Assembly: GCA_030147525.1 (NCBI GenBank)
Contig: JASBVF010000003.1
Location: 248,001 to 312,000 of the forward strand
Length of the DNA: 64,000 nt
Source: Bacteroidota bacterium
GTDB lineage: Bacteria; Bacteroidota; Bacteroidia; Chitinophagales; Saprospiraceae
Reading direction: 5' to 3'
In this document: in pieces, positions 48,200 to 57,317 of the stretch
How the letters are laid out: each line of letters opens with the position of its first letter
How positions within the stretch are numbered: position 1 is the first letter of the stretch
Position numbers and translations under genes: made by a program
The notes under the pieces: model-generated
Database searches by the model: none
Seen by the model: only the letters and a program-made list of their open reading frames with translations
Told to the model about the DNA's origin: nothing

Positions 48200-48916
48200 A
48201 TGAATCCAACTTGGGTAATTGCTAAACGAGAACTGAGCAGCTATTTCGATTCCCTCGTGGCGTACATTCTGCTCGTCATCTTCCTGGGCCTTACCGGTTT
48301 CTTCACCTGGCTGGTGGGAGCTGATATTTTTATCAGAAAACAGGTGGACCTGCGGGTGTTTTTCGAAGTGGCGCAACTGACACTTTTGCTTTTTATCCCT
48401 GCCATCACCATGCGCCAATTTGCCGAAGAAAAACGGACCGGAACGATCGAACTGTTGCTGACGAAAAACGTAACAAACCGCCAGGTCGTTCTCGGCAAAT
48501 TTTTATCCTGCCTGCTCATGGTGGGCATAGCATTGGCCTTCACACTACCCTACTACATTTCAGTGGCACAGCTGGGAAATATCGACCACGGCGCTACCAT
48601 CAGCGGTTACCTCGGCCTCATCCTGCTGAGTGCATCTTACATCAGCATTGGCCTGTTTACGAGCACCCTGACCGACAACCAGGTGGTTGCGTTTCTGCTG
48701 GCGCTTTTCACCGGGCTGATGTTTCACTTTTTATTTGATGCCATTGCGATGGGGCTCTCCGGCTGGGCCGGTGAAATTGCCGGCATGTTAAGCTTGTCCA
48801 GGCATTTCGATTCGATATCGAGAGGGCTGCTAGACAGCAAGGACTTGATTTATTTTTTGACCATCATCGTATTGGGGCTGCTGCTGGCTGAGTGGAAAAT
48901 TTCAAAACGCCGGTAA
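48200..48916 (+). CDS. gldF: Gliding-motility ABC transporter permease GldF
   Basis: Membrane subunit of GldAFG. The 238 residues have about six hydrophobic segments (YILLVIFLGLTGFFTWLVGA, FLALFTGLMFHFLFDA-like regions) and the conserved MRQFAEEKRTGTIELLLTKN loop of the ABC-2 permease type. It sits 84 bp after gldA and ~107 bp before gldG. Confidence 0.9.
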   Translation: MNPTWVIAKRELSSYFDSLVAYILLVIFLGLTGFFTWLVGADIFIRKQVDLRVFFEVAQLTLLLFIPAITMRQFAEEKRTGTIELLLTKNVTNRQVVLGKFLSCLLMVGIALAFTLPYYISVAQLGNIDHGATISGYLGLILLSASYISIGLFTSTLTDNQVVAFLLALFTGLMFHFLFDAIAMGLSGWAGEIAGMLSLSRHFDSISRGLLDSKDLIYFLTIIVLGLLLAEWKISKRR

Positions 48917-49023
48917 AAGTCAGGAGTCGCTTTGAAGACAAAAACCTGATCATCAACATCTGAATTTTAGAATCCTGTTGAAAACATGGGCATTTGCCAC
49001 CCGGAATTTTTAACCAGAAAAAA

Positions 49024-50526
49024 ATGAAAAAATTAAACGCTACTACCCTGCTGATATTCGCCGGCATTCTGCTGGTTATCAATATTTTATCGCAACATTT
49101 CTTCACACGCATTGACCTGACGGAGGGTCAGCAATACACCCTGAGCAATGCTACCAGGAATATTTTAAAAGAACTGGAGGAGGAAGTCACCATCACAGCC
49201 TACTTTTCCGAAGGCATTTCCCAGGATGTCAAGAAAATCAAGCAGGACTTCCAGGAAATGCTGCTCGAATACAAGAATATTTCCAAAGGAAAAGTCGATT
49301 ACACTTTTGTCGATCCTTCCAAAAAGGAGGAACTAAAAGCCGAGGCTGCTCAAAACCAGATACCTGAACTGCTCGTTAGCGTCAGGGAGAAGGACCAGAG
49401 CAAACAGGCCAAAGCTTTCATGGGGGCGGTTTTGAAAATGGGTGATAAAAAGGAAATATTACCCACGATCTTATCGACTGACGGCCTGGAATATTCCCTG
49501 ACTACCAGCATCAAAAAAATGGCCGTGAAGGACAAGCCCTTCGTCGGCATCATCCAGGGGCACGGCGAGCCCGGGCCGCAGGAACTCGGACAAATTTACC
49601 AGACGCTCAGCATCCTCGACTCGGTAGAGCTGGTCAATCTCGCAGTCCCTGGCGACCTGAACAGCTACGCAGCGCTGGTAATCCTGGCGCCATCGGACAG
49701 TATTCCACCGGGCCAGCTGGTGCTGCTCGATCAGTATGTTTCAAATGGCGGAAATCTTTTCCTCGGGATCAACAGGGTAACCGGCGACCTGCAAAGCCAA
49801 ACCGGCAGCCTGGTTTCGACGGGACTGGAAGACTGGTTGCATCAAAAAGGCATCAACGTTGATAGTTCGTTTGTGCTGGATGCCCAATGCGGCACCGTCA
49901 ACGTACAGCAGCAACAAGGCTTTTTTGTGATGAATACACCGGTACAGTTTCCCTACCTGCCGCTCATCACGCAATTTCCGGAACACCCGATCACAGATGG
50001 CCTGGAGCAGGTCATTCTGCCCTTTGCGAGTCCGATCAATTTCAAGGGGCCGACAGGAACTTTCACAACGATTTTGCAAAGCTCTTCCAAGTCAGCTGCA
50101 TCGATTGCTCCGACCAGTTTTGACGTGCTGAATAAAAAATGGACTGCCGCAGATTTTACCATGTCCAATATTCCGCTGGGAGGAATTCTTGAAGGATTGC
50201 CGGGAGGAGGTAAAATCGTGGTGATTGGCGACGGCGATTTTCCGTTCGCCGGCCAGCGGGGACAAAACAACGACAACGTGAGCCTGCTGGTGAACGCCAT
50301 CGACTGGCTGATCGACGATACCGGGTTGATTGCATTGCGTACGAAAAGCATTGCGACCCGCCCCATCAGTGAAGAATATCTTGGCGATGAAAATACCGGG
50401 AAACGTAATTTCCTTAAATATCTGAACTTTGGGCTGCCAATTCTTCTGGTGTTATTCGTTTGGGTATTGCGGTCGCAACGGCAACGCAGCCTTCGGGCGA
50501 AAAGACAACTGGAACGGTTCGTTTAA
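49024..50526 (+). CDS. gldG: Gliding-motility-associated ABC transporter substrate-binding protein GldG
   Basis: A 500-residue protein with one N-terminal membrane helix (TTLLIFAGILLVINIL), a large extracytoplasmic ABC_transp_aux-type domain (RIDLTEGQQYTLSNATRNIL, IQGHGEPG) and a C-terminal helix (FGLPILLVLFVWVLR). I chose ATG 49024 because it gives a normal MKKLNATT N-terminus; an in-frame ATG at 48994 adds ten residues. It completes the gldAFG operon. Confidence 0.9.
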   Translation: MKKLNATTLLIFAGILLVINILSQHFFTRIDLTEGQQYTLSNATRNILKELEEEVTITAYFSEGISQDVKKIKQDFQEMLLEYKNISKGKVDYTFVDPSKKEELKAEAAQNQIPELLVSVREKDQSKQAKAFMGAVLKMGDKKEILPTILSTDGLEYSLTTSIKKMAVKDKPFVGIIQGHGEPGPQELGQIYQTLSILDSVELVNLAVPGDLNSYAALVILAPSDSIPPGQLVLLDQYVSNGGNLFLGINRVTGDLQSQTGSLVSTGLEDWLHQKGINVDSSFVLDAQCGTVNVQQQQGFFVMNTPVQFPYLPLITQFPEHPITDGLEQVILPFASPINFKGPTGTFTTILQSSSKSAASIAPTSFDVLNKKWTAADFTMSNIPLGGILEGLPGGGKIVVIGDGDFPFAGQRGQNNDNVSLLVNAIDWLIDDTGLIALRTKSIATRPISEEYLGDENTGKRNFLKYLNFGLPILLVLFVWVLRSQRQRSLRAKRQLERFV

Positions 50527-50613
50527 AATTGAAAATGGGTTGATGATCAATGAACTTTACCGTTCCTGGATTTTACAATCTCTTTTCATTATTCATTTTT
50601 CATCATCCATACC

Positions 50614-51822
50614 ATGAAATACGCCTACATCTACGACGCACTGCGCACCCCCCGGGGTAAGGGCAAGCCCGGCGGCTCTCTCTACGAAGTAAAACCTCTG
50701 GACCTGCTGAACGCCTGCCTCCAGGCGCTTCAAAAACGAAACCACCTCGATACCGCATTGGTCGATGACCTCATCATCGGTTGCGTTACTCCCGTGGGCG
50801 ATCAGGGCTACAACGTGGCCAAAGCTGCCTTGCTTTACGCAGGCTGGCCTGACAGCGTCCCCGGGTTTCAGCTGAATCGTTACTGCTCATCCGGATTGGA
50901 AGCCGTCAACCTGGCAGCCATGAAAATTACCTCCGGCTGGGAGCACCTGATCGTAGCCGGCGGCATTGAGAGCATGAGCCGGATACCCATGGGCAGCGAT
51001 GGCGGAGCCCTGCTGTTCGATCCGGAAGTCATTAATAAAGTGAGCCACATCCCCCAGGGTGTATCCGCTGACCTGATCGCAACGTTGGAAGGCTTCACCC
51101 GGGAGATGGTCGACACCTACGCCCTTCAGTCACAAATGCGGGCAAAAACAGCCTGGGAAAATGGCTGGTTTTCAAAGTCAATCGTTCCGATTTACGATCC
51201 GAACGGATTGCTCATTCTCGACAAGGATGAACATATGCGACCTGATTCCACCCTTGAAAACCTGATGGCGTTAAAGCCTGCATTTACCAAACTTGGCAAG
51301 ATGGGTTTTGATGAAATGGCCATTCAGAAATACCCCATGGTTGAAAGGATTGAACACGTCCACACCCCTGGGAATGCTTCAGGAATCGTCGACGGGGCTG
51401 CACTCGTGCTCGTTGGCAGCGAAGAGATGGGTAAAAAACTTGACCTGAAACCGAGGGCCAGAATTCGCTCCGTAGCAACTGTCAGCGTGGAGCCTACCAT
51501 CATGCTGACCGGACCGGCCCCTGCCTCCCGCAAAGCACTTGAACGTGCCGGCGGCATGACGGTTGCCGATATTGATCTCTGGGAAATGAACGAAGCATTT
51601 TCTTCGCCCGTTTTAAAATTTCAAAAAGACATGGGCCTGGATGGCCAAACTGTAAACGTCAACGGTGGCGCTATCGCCATGGGTCATCCGTTGGGAGCCA
51701 CCGGAGCCATGCTTTTAGGTACCCTGTTGGATGAGTTGGAACGCCGGGATCTGAACACCGGACTCGTTACGCTCTGCGTCGGCGGCGGCATGGGTGTGGC
51801 AACGATTATTGAACGGGTTTGA
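50614..51822 (+). CDS. Acetyl-CoA acyltransferase (thiolase)
   Basis: Condenses or cleaves acyl-CoA in fatty-acid oxidation or acetoacetyl-CoA formation. The 402 residues contain the nucleophile Cys91 in [11 protein letters not shown], the His motif [16 protein letters not shown] and the C-terminal Cys in LCVGGGMG. No beta-oxidation partner adjoins it, so degradative (FadA-type) versus biosynthetic function is undecided. The gap from gldG contains weak AATTGAAAAT/GATGAT repeat words. Confidence 0.93.
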   Translation: MKYAYIYDALRTPRGKGKPGGSLYEVKPLDLLNACLQALQKRNHLDTALVDDLIIGCVTPVGDQGYNVAKAALLYAGWPDSVPGFQLNRYCSSGLEAVNLAAMKITSGWEHLIVAGGIESMSRIPMGSDGGALLFDPEVINKVSHIPQGVSADLIATLEGFTREMVDTYALQSQMRAKTAWENGWFSKSIVPIYDPNGLLILDKDEHMRPDSTLENLMALKPAFTKLGKMGFDEMAIQKYPMVERIEHVHTPGNASGIVDGAALVLVGSEEMGKKLDLKPRARIRSVATVSVEPTIMLTGPAPASRKALERAGGMTVADIDLWEMNEAFSSPVLKFQKDMGLDGQTVNVNGGAIAMGHPLGATGAMLLGTLLDELERRDLNTGLVTLCVGGGMGVATIIERV

Positions 51823-51872
51823 TCCGGCGGCTGGCTTTTTCACTATTGTTTCACTAAAAAATCAATCGAGTT

Positions 51873-52310
51873 ATGCGTTTTACAATCAATAAATTCCTGC
51901 TGGCTCTTTGCCTCTTTTCTTTCTGTTTTGCCGGGTCAGCACATGCCCAAAAAGCGCCCAAGTGCGTAAAAGTGGCTAAATCTCACCGGCCAAACTGGCT
52001 CCGTATTCAGCCAAAAACGCTGACTAATTTTTACAACAACTTCGGCGGAGATGTCTCATTTCAGGACATGAAAATTGTGAAATCGGAATTGTCGTACTAC
52101 CTCATTGCCTCAACAAAAAACGACAAAAGGATTTTCGCCTTCGAGCTGGAGCTAAAAGGAAAACGGCTGTTTTTAAATAAATTTTTTCCGGTACAAAGCT
52201 GCGACCAGGGAGAATTGTCACTCGATACCTTCCTGCAACTCGACGGCAAGATACAGGGATGCCGCAAGGGGCAGCACACGATTACTCAACTTGAAAAAGG
52301 TAAGGGTTGA
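51873..52310 (+). CDS. Small secreted protein of unknown function
   Basis: A 145-residue protein with a clear signal peptide ending GSAHAQ near residue 25. The mature part has three cysteines and a basic stretch (CVKVAKSHRPNWLRIQPKTL), with SYYLIASTKNDKRIFAFELE as a probable beta-hairpin region. No family recognised. It follows the thiolase by 50 bp, but no functional link is evident. Confidence 0.75.
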   Translation: MRFTINKFLLALCLFSFCFAGSAHAQKAPKCVKVAKSHRPNWLRIQPKTLTNFYNNFGGDVSFQDMKIVKSELSYYLIASTKNDKRIFAFELELKGKRLFLNKFFPVQSCDQGELSLDTFLQLDGKIQGCRKGQHTITQLEKGKG

Positions 52311-52372
52311 AGTCTACTGGTGAATTACCTTTTTCTGCGTCCCAGTGAATGAAATCAAGTGCAAACCTGTTG

Positions 52373-52394
52373 AAAAAAAAGCCCGAAAGCGGGC
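52373..52394 (-). terminator. Strong minus-strand terminator with no adjacent gene
   Basis: On the minus strand GCCCG, loop CTTT, CGGGC is followed by eight T residues. The nearest minus-strand gene ends ~600 bp upstream at 52990, so either that transcript has a long 3' tail or an unannotated RNA ends here. Confidence 0.65.
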
Positions 52395-52472
52395 AGAAAA
52401 ATCAGAAAAGGCTAAAAAGAATCTTGAAAGGCTGGCTAAAAAAGTCGAAAACAGCAAAATAGCACCCTTTTG

Positions 52473-52533
52473 CTTAGTCGGAAAAGTCAGAGTTACCAAA
52501 TTCTGTCGTTTTTACTTAGTCGGAAAAGTCAGA
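52473..52533. repeat. 19-bp direct repeat in a gene-free gap
   Basis: CTTAGTCGGAAAAGTCAGA occurs at 52473-52491 and 52515-52533, 42 bp apart. Just beyond, AATCAGGTC (52533-52541) and GACCTGATT (52571-52579) form an inverted pair around a T-run. The gap 52311-52989 otherwise holds a minus-strand terminator and a nested palindrome. Confidence 0.7.
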
Positions 52534-52643
52534 ATCAGGTCAGGGCTTTTTTTTTGCTATAACTATAAAAGACCTGATTATTATTTGTTGTTTTTCATCC
52601 TGTTATAGATAAACGCATTAAGAATTGATAAGAGATGATGTGA

Positions 52644-52884
52644 TTGATAAACATGAGTCATCCCGGATTCTTTAGTTGTGTATTAGGATCAAAAGAGCCC
52701 CGGAGGGGCGGCTATGTTTGTAGTAAAATGACCAGATAATAAAAAATGGAGCCCCAGCGGGGTGGCAATCGATTGATGACCGCCCCGCTGGGGCTCCATT
52801 TTTGGATAAAATTAATGCTACAAACATGATCGCCCCTCTGAGGCTAAAATGTCAGTAAGGTCCGGGATGACTCATGCTTATCAA
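52644..52884. repeat. 241-bp triple-nested palindromic element
   Basis: Three inverted repeats are nested. The outer arms 52644-52667 and 52861-52884 match at 23 of 24 positions (TTGATAAACATGAGTCATCC...). The middle arms, about 52694-52724 and 52816-52847, share GAGGGGCG and ATGTTTGTAG. The inner arms, about 52743-52767 and 52779-52803, share ATGGAGCCCCAGCGGGG. No coding capacity or obvious target-site duplication. It looks like palindromic mobile repeats inserted one in another. Confidence 0.85.
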
Positions 52885-52989
52885 CTTTCAATGCGACCCT
52901 CTCTAATAAAGGCCAAAACATCCTCCATGTCCGTTTTAAATCTTCAAATTGGCCGGTAAATGTGAACCGGGGGAAGTTGTCTTTAAAAC

Positions 52990-54300
52990 TCAGCCTTTTA
53001 CCAAAAATGGAATGTTGGCATGAGCTGCATGGTCATTTCCATCAAAAACATAAATAAACAAACGGTACGGCCCCGGCTTTTGCGGTGCTTTGAGCATCAC
53101 CTCGGCGCCACTGCCCGTGACAAGGCCAGGTAAGCTCGGCGGCACAGATTCACGATCACCACCATCGCCAAGGTCTGTGCTTTCAGGTTTGACATCCCAG
53201 AAATAGGTCAACGCATCGCCTTCGGGGTCGCTGGCCTCCACCCTGGATTTGTAATTTTCACCTGGCATAAGGGTTACGTTCTGGTATGCGGTTTTACCAT
53301 TCAACAAAAAGGAATCAAGGCGAGGAGACCGGTTGACCGGCCATTCGCCATTCCAGATGTAATGCATCACGTCGACAGACTCCGTTGCTTCACCGGATTC
53401 GAGGAAAATGCCATACCAGGTAGGTGTCCGTTCCTGTTTTTGTCCCCAGAGGAAAACGTATGACCCGACGCATTGGTCTTTGTAGGGTTCAATAGCGGCT
53501 TTGTAACGTTTCAGGTAAAAATCGGCTTTCGTGCTGCTGTTATTTTCGATTGGAACGTCCCATGCGGTTTTTTCAATTTCCCAATGCCCGGTAGCGCCCC
53601 ATTCCGTGATCATGTAGGCTTTATCCCACCCTGACTCCTGGATATATTTTGGTAAGTTGACGATGTTGGCATATATCTGAAAACTGAGCAGGTCGAGGTC
53701 CGGAGCCCGCTGTCTAATATCATCCACAAGTTCTTTCCCGATACCTGCAAGTGTGGTTGTGGTCAGGTGGTTGGTATCTACCTCGTGGATAAATTCGGAG
53801 ATTTGATTGACAGCATCCCAGACTTTTGGGTTCGTCGACCGGAGGTTCAATTCATTTCCAATGGCCCAAATGATGAGAGCCGGGTGATCTTTATACCGCA
53901 GCACCTCCTTTTTTATGCGTTCAAATTGTTCAGCTACTGCTTCAGGGTCGTTGTAATCAAATCCATGGCGTTCCCTGGCGACATTGAGCCCCATGGTAAC
54001 ATAAAGTCCGTGCTTATGCGCCTCATCCAAAACTTCCTGCCCGGTCCGCTGGCCATTGTCAGTGCTCCAGGTCCGGAATGAATTGCCTCCATGCTCCGCC
54101 AGTTTTGCAATGTTGCCATACTCAAGTCCGGCGCCTTTGATGTAAAAAGGCTTGCCCTCTATGTAGAGTTGGTATTTGCCGTCCTCATTTTTCAGTTCAA
54201 TTTTTACCGGCCTGGCAGTTTCATTGGCCGGGTTCTCAACACTTTGTTTGCACTGACTAAACAACAGAGAGGTAAAAAGAAGTATCGTCAATATTTTCAT
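52990..54300 (-). CDS. Clan GH-A glycoside hydrolase (GH2/GH5-like TIM barrel), lipoprotein
   Basis: A 436-residue surface or periplasmic enzyme, lipobox FSQC (Cys17). The barrel (about 45-330) has acid/base Glu150 in WAIGNELN and nucleophile Glu233 in ITEWGATG, with GNSFRTWSTDNGQ at an early strand. It lacks the GH2 jelly roll, so it is a barrel-only relative. The C-terminal ~90 residues (DPEGDALTYFWDVKPES) form an immunoglobulin/PKD-like domain. As the distal gene of PUL 2 it probably acts on beta-1,3-glucan oligosaccharides or side chains; the family number is uncertain. Confidence 0.82.
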   Translation of the reverse strand: MKILTILLFTSLLFSQCKQSVENPANETARPVKIELKNEDGKYQLYIEGKPFYIKGAGLEYGNIAKLAEHGGNSFRTWSTDNGQRTGQEVLDEAHKHGLYVTMGLNVARERHGFDYNDPEAVAEQFERIKKEVLRYKDHPALIIWAIGNELNLRSTNPKVWDAVNQISEFIHEVDTNHLTTTTLAGIGKELVDDIRQRAPDLDLLSFQIYANIVNLPKYIQESGWDKAYMITEWGATGHWEIEKTAWDVPIENNSSTKADFYLKRYKAAIEPYKDQCVGSYVFLWGQKQERTPTWYGIFLESGEATESVDVMHYIWNGEWPVNRSPRLDSFLLNGKTAYQNVTLMPGENYKSRVEASDPEGDALTYFWDVKPESTDLGDGGDRESVPPSLPGLVTGSGAEVMLKAPQKPGPYRLFIYVFDGNDHAAHANIPFLVKG

Positions 54301-54375
54301 GATTAATTGTTAAAGATTGCAGTCAGTGCTGTCGATGAATTGCACTGGGTTTTCAACGCAGAGCGGCGAAGACTG

Positions 54376-54421
54376 CCCTCGCCGGATTTTAACATGATAG
54401 CTGCACAAAATCCGGCAAGGG
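54376..54421. terminator. Hairpin between the sugar symporter and clan GH-A hydrolase genes
   Basis: CCCTCGCCGGATTTT (54376-54390) and AAAATCCGGCAAGGG (54407-54421) pair at 14 of 15 positions with a 16-nt loop. No U-tract. It separates two same-strand PUL genes. Confidence 0.6.
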
Positions 54422-54445
54422 AACAAAAGGTAGCTTTGAACGAGG

Positions 54446-55999
54446 TTAATTTTTCACCAGCTGTTTTTCCAGCTCCTCAAGGGACTTACCCTTGGTTTCA
54501 GGAACAACCAGCAGGACAAATACCAAACCGATGGCGCCAAAAACGCCATAGATCAGGAAGGTGGTCGCACTTCCGAGGTTGGCAAGTTCCCAGGGGAATA
54601 CTAATTGCACTAAAAAGCTCACCCCTGAATTGATGAGGCCCACGAAAGAAATGGCCAGACCTCTGACTTTATTCGGAAATAACTCAGAGAAAAGCACCCA
54701 CATGACTGGCCCGATGGAAATAGCGAATGAGGCTACGAAACCAAGAATTCCGATCAAAACGAGAATCGGGTTCATGGTAATGGCTGCGGTGATTAGGTTG
54801 GATTCGTAAACCGTCGCAGCATCGCCCAAAGCCTGTGAGATACCTGCTTTGAAAGCCAGGTCGCTGTCAAAAGTTTGTCCGGCAAGCGAAGCAAGCGCTT
54901 CCCGGTTTACCTCAACAGGCAGGGATTGGATGGACTCGGTGGTAAGTGTGTAAGTCGCATCGCTGAAGCTGTACGACAGGATAAACATACTCACTGCAAT
55001 ACCTGTCAAACCGATAATCAGCAATGGTTTTCTTCCCAGACGATCGATGAAAGCGATGGCAAGCAAGGTAAAAACGAGGTTGACCAGCCCTACAAGAATG
55101 GCCTGAGAGAAAGAAGCATCCGTGCCGATACCAGATTGCTCGAAAATCATGGGGGCATAGAAAAATACCGAGTTGATACCCGTGATTTGCTGAATGATGC
55201 CGATAACAACCCCAATGGTGAGCACCAGCGTCATTGATTTTTTGAACAAATCCTTGAACGGCATTGCCTCCTTCACCGATTCAGCTTCAATGGTAGCCTT
55301 AATATTTTTGAGTTCCTCGGTTGCATTGGCTTCTCCGGTGGCTTTTTTCATTACTTCGAGCGCCTCGTCCCACCTGCTTTTCATGATCAGCCAGCGGGGA
55401 CTGCGAGGCACAAATAAAAGACCGATGAAGTACAACACTGCCGGGAGCGTCTCCAGGCCAAGCATCCAGCGCCAGTTCCACTCATTGAATTTCAGTGACT
55501 GAGCCCAGGATGCATCCGATTTGCCCAACTGCAAGATGAGGTAGTTGCTGAAAAATGCTACGGAAATCCCGATGACGATGTTCAGCTGATTGAACGAAAC
55601 CATGCGCCCACGCATGTCAGGAGGAGCGATTTCAGCAATGTACATCGGAGCGATGATGAGTGAAGCTCCAACTCCTAAACCACCGACCATCCTTGCGATG
55701 ACCAAGGTGATAAAATCAGGCGCAAGGGCGGAGCCAATTGCCGAAACTGCGTAAAGAACAGCTGCATATTTTAAAACAGTACGTCTGCCAACACGGTCGC
55801 TCAGCGGCCCCGAGACAAGCATGGCCAGGGTGGATGTAAGCGTGAGTGAGCTGACAGCCCATCCCAGTTCAATTTTGTTAAGATTGAACTCTGGCTCTAT
55901 GAATTTTACCACACCGGAAATGACGGAAGCATCAAACCCCATCAAAAAACCACCCAGCGCAACGATCAGGGCGGTCACTACGACGTACTTGTTTTTCAT
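54446..55999 (-). CDS. Sugar:H+ symporter, MFS sugar porter family
   Basis: Carries a monosaccharide or small oligosaccharide across the inner membrane. The 517 residues contain the sugar-porter signatures DRVGRRTVLKYAA, VPRSPRWLIMKSRWDEA, QQITGINSVFFYAP and the C-terminal PETKGKSLEELE, with about 12 hydrophobic segments. XylE/GalP-type transporters are the nearest known group. Its place in PUL 2 suggests glucose uptake after laminarin breakdown. A loop of ~60 extra residues between helices 8 and 9 is longer than in XylE. Confidence 0.93.
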   Translation of the reverse strand: MKNKYVVVTALIVALGGFLMGFDASVISGVVKFIEPEFNLNKIELGWAVSSLTLTSTLAMLVSGPLSDRVGRRTVLKYAAVLYAVSAIGSALAPDFITLVIARMVGGLGVGASLIIAPMYIAEIAPPDMRGRMVSFNQLNIVIGISVAFFSNYLILQLGKSDASWAQSLKFNEWNWRWMLGLETLPAVLYFIGLLFVPRSPRWLIMKSRWDEALEVMKKATGEANATEELKNIKATIEAESVKEAMPFKDLFKKSMTLVLTIGVVIGIIQQITGINSVFFYAPMIFEQSGIGTDASFSQAILVGLVNLVFTLLAIAFIDRLGRKPLLIIGLTGIAVSMFILSYSFSDATYTLTTESIQSLPVEVNREALASLAGQTFDSDLAFKAGISQALGDAATVYESNLITAAITMNPILVLIGILGFVASFAISIGPVMWVLFSELFPNKVRGLAISFVGLINSGVSFLVQLVFPWELANLGSATTFLIYGVFGAIGLVFVLLVVPETKGKSLEELEKQLVKN

Positions 56000-56050
56000 A
56001 AAATGACTTGTTTAAAGTTGGTGAAAGTAGTAAGCAGCAAAAGCTGCTTT

Positions 56051-57229
56051 TTATTGAAAAACCCGGATATAATCCACGTACATGCGCTGTGGGAAAACCG
56101 TTGAGGCATCCGGGTAGCCGGGCCAGTTTCCTCCCACCGCAACATTGAAAATAAAGAAAAACTCCTGTTGGAATTCACTCATTCCGGCAGGTGTAATATT
56201 TACTTCATTATACTGGACGTCATCCAGCAACCACCTGATCTTTTGATTATCCCAGATCAGGGTAAAAACGTGAAACTCATCCGAAAACTTGCCGCTGTTC
56301 AGCGTAGTAGAGTTACCGTAGCTGGCATAACTGCCGTTGTTATCCCAGTGGACAGTCCCGTGCAAAGTGGAGGGTTTGTTACCGATAATCTCCATGATAT
56401 CAATTTCTCCGCACTGCGGCCACCCTGTGGTAAAAAAGTTTGAGCCGAGCATCCACAATGCCGGCCAGATCCCCTGTCCTTCCGGAAGTTTCGCCCGGAT
56501 GTCGATCCTGCCGTACTTAAACTCCTGAAGCCCGGAGGTAATCATTCTGGCTGAAGTGTAGTTACTGCCGCCAAAGGTTTCTTTTCTTGCTTCAATGACA
56601 AGTGTACCATCGGAGATGTAAGAGTTTTCGGGGCGAGCGGTATAATTCTGCCATTCGTTGTTGCCCCAGCCATGATTGCCGGTTTCGTGCTTCCAGTTAG
56701 AGGTATTGATGGACGAACCATTGAATTCGTCTCGCCAGACCAGCGTGTAGCCGGCATAGCTGTCAGGGGTGATATAACCATCATTGCTAACGGGCAGATA
56801 ATTATCATCATTACGAATGGTGCCGATGCCTGTGTCAGTGGTGATAATGCCGTTTACCGGGTTGGAAAGAACGACTTTAAATTCTTCATCTCCCTCCCGG
56901 AGCGTGTCCGTCATGATTTGAACGGTCACTTTCAATTCTGTGACTCCTTTGTCAAATGTGAGTGTTCCGCTGGTAGCAACGTAGTCTTCACCAGCAACGG
57001 CTGACATATCCTCGGTAGTGTAATCCACCTTGACCACCTCGTCGCTGGAAACTGACAGACGCACACTGAAATCGAAGAAAGTTTCTGCGTTGCCTTCAAA
57101 TTTACTGACTGAATTAATAGTGATTTGGGAAAAAGTGCTGGCGGGTGTGCCATCATCTTCTTTGTTGCCGCAGGCAACAACTAAAATAGTTAGAGAAAAC
57201 AAGAGCGGTCTTAAAAATATCCTTTTCAT
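56051..57229 (-). CDS. GH16 endo-beta-1,3-glucanase (laminarinase type) with Calx-beta domain, lipoprotein
   Basis: Cleaves internal beta-1,3 linkages of laminarin-like glucans at the cell surface. Lipobox VVAC gives Cys20. A Calx-beta domain spans about 33-135 (SVRLSVSSDEVVKVDYTTED). The GH16 jelly roll starts near residue 155 (YTLVWRDEFNGSSINTSNW) and carries the catalytic set Glu275, Asp277 and Glu280 in GEIDIMEIIG; the extra residue (beta-bulge) is typical of laminarinases rather than kappa-carrageenases. Length 392. It is the diagnostic enzyme of PUL 2. Confidence 0.94.
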   Translation of the reverse strand: MKRIFLRPLLFSLTILVVACGNKEDDGTPASTFSQITINSVSKFEGNAETFFDFSVRLSVSSDEVVKVDYTTEDMSAVAGEDYVATSGTLTFDKGVTELKVTVQIMTDTLREGDEEFKVVLSNPVNGIITTDTGIGTIRNDDNYLPVSNDGYITPDSYAGYTLVWRDEFNGSSINTSNWKHETGNHGWGNNEWQNYTARPENSYISDGTLVIEARKETFGGSNYTSARMITSGLQEFKYGRIDIRAKLPEGQGIWPALWMLGSNFFTTGWPQCGEIDIMEIIGNKPSTLHGTVHWDNNGSYASYGNSTTLNSGKFSDEFHVFTLIWDNQKIRWLLDDVQYNEVNITPAGMSEFQQEFFFIFNVAVGGNWPGYPDASTVFPQRMYVDYIRVFQ

Positions 57230-57259
57230 TTCTGATCGTATTTTGGTTTTATAAATATT

Positions 57260-57291
57260 TGTAGCCCGGCTAAGTTACTACCCGGGCTACA
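57260..57291. terminator. Hairpin between the PKD lipoprotein and GH16 genes
   Basis: TGTAGCCCGG (57260-57269) and CCGGGCTACA (57282-57291) form a 10-bp perfect stem with a 12-nt loop. On the minus strand it is followed by AATATTTATAAAA, not a true U-tract. Confidence 0.6.
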
Positions 57292-57317
57292 ATTAATAAA
57301 TTCTTTCGCTTACAGGT

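Noticed and set aside
50527-50613. Another word-repeat hairpin between gldG and the thiolase
   Set aside because: ATTGAAAAT / GATGAT words and TTCATTATTCATTTTTCATC are present, but pairing is too poor to call a hairpin.
52345-52608. 87-codon Lys-rich open frame
   Set aside because: It reads through the minus-strand terminator and both copies of the direct repeat, which produce a repeated LVGKVR peptide as a by-product; no clear start signal.
56051-57229. Kappa-carrageenase or agarase assignment for the GH16 enzyme
   Set aside because: The EIDIME active site with the beta-bulge and the surrounding sequence fit laminarinases, as do the neighbouring genes.
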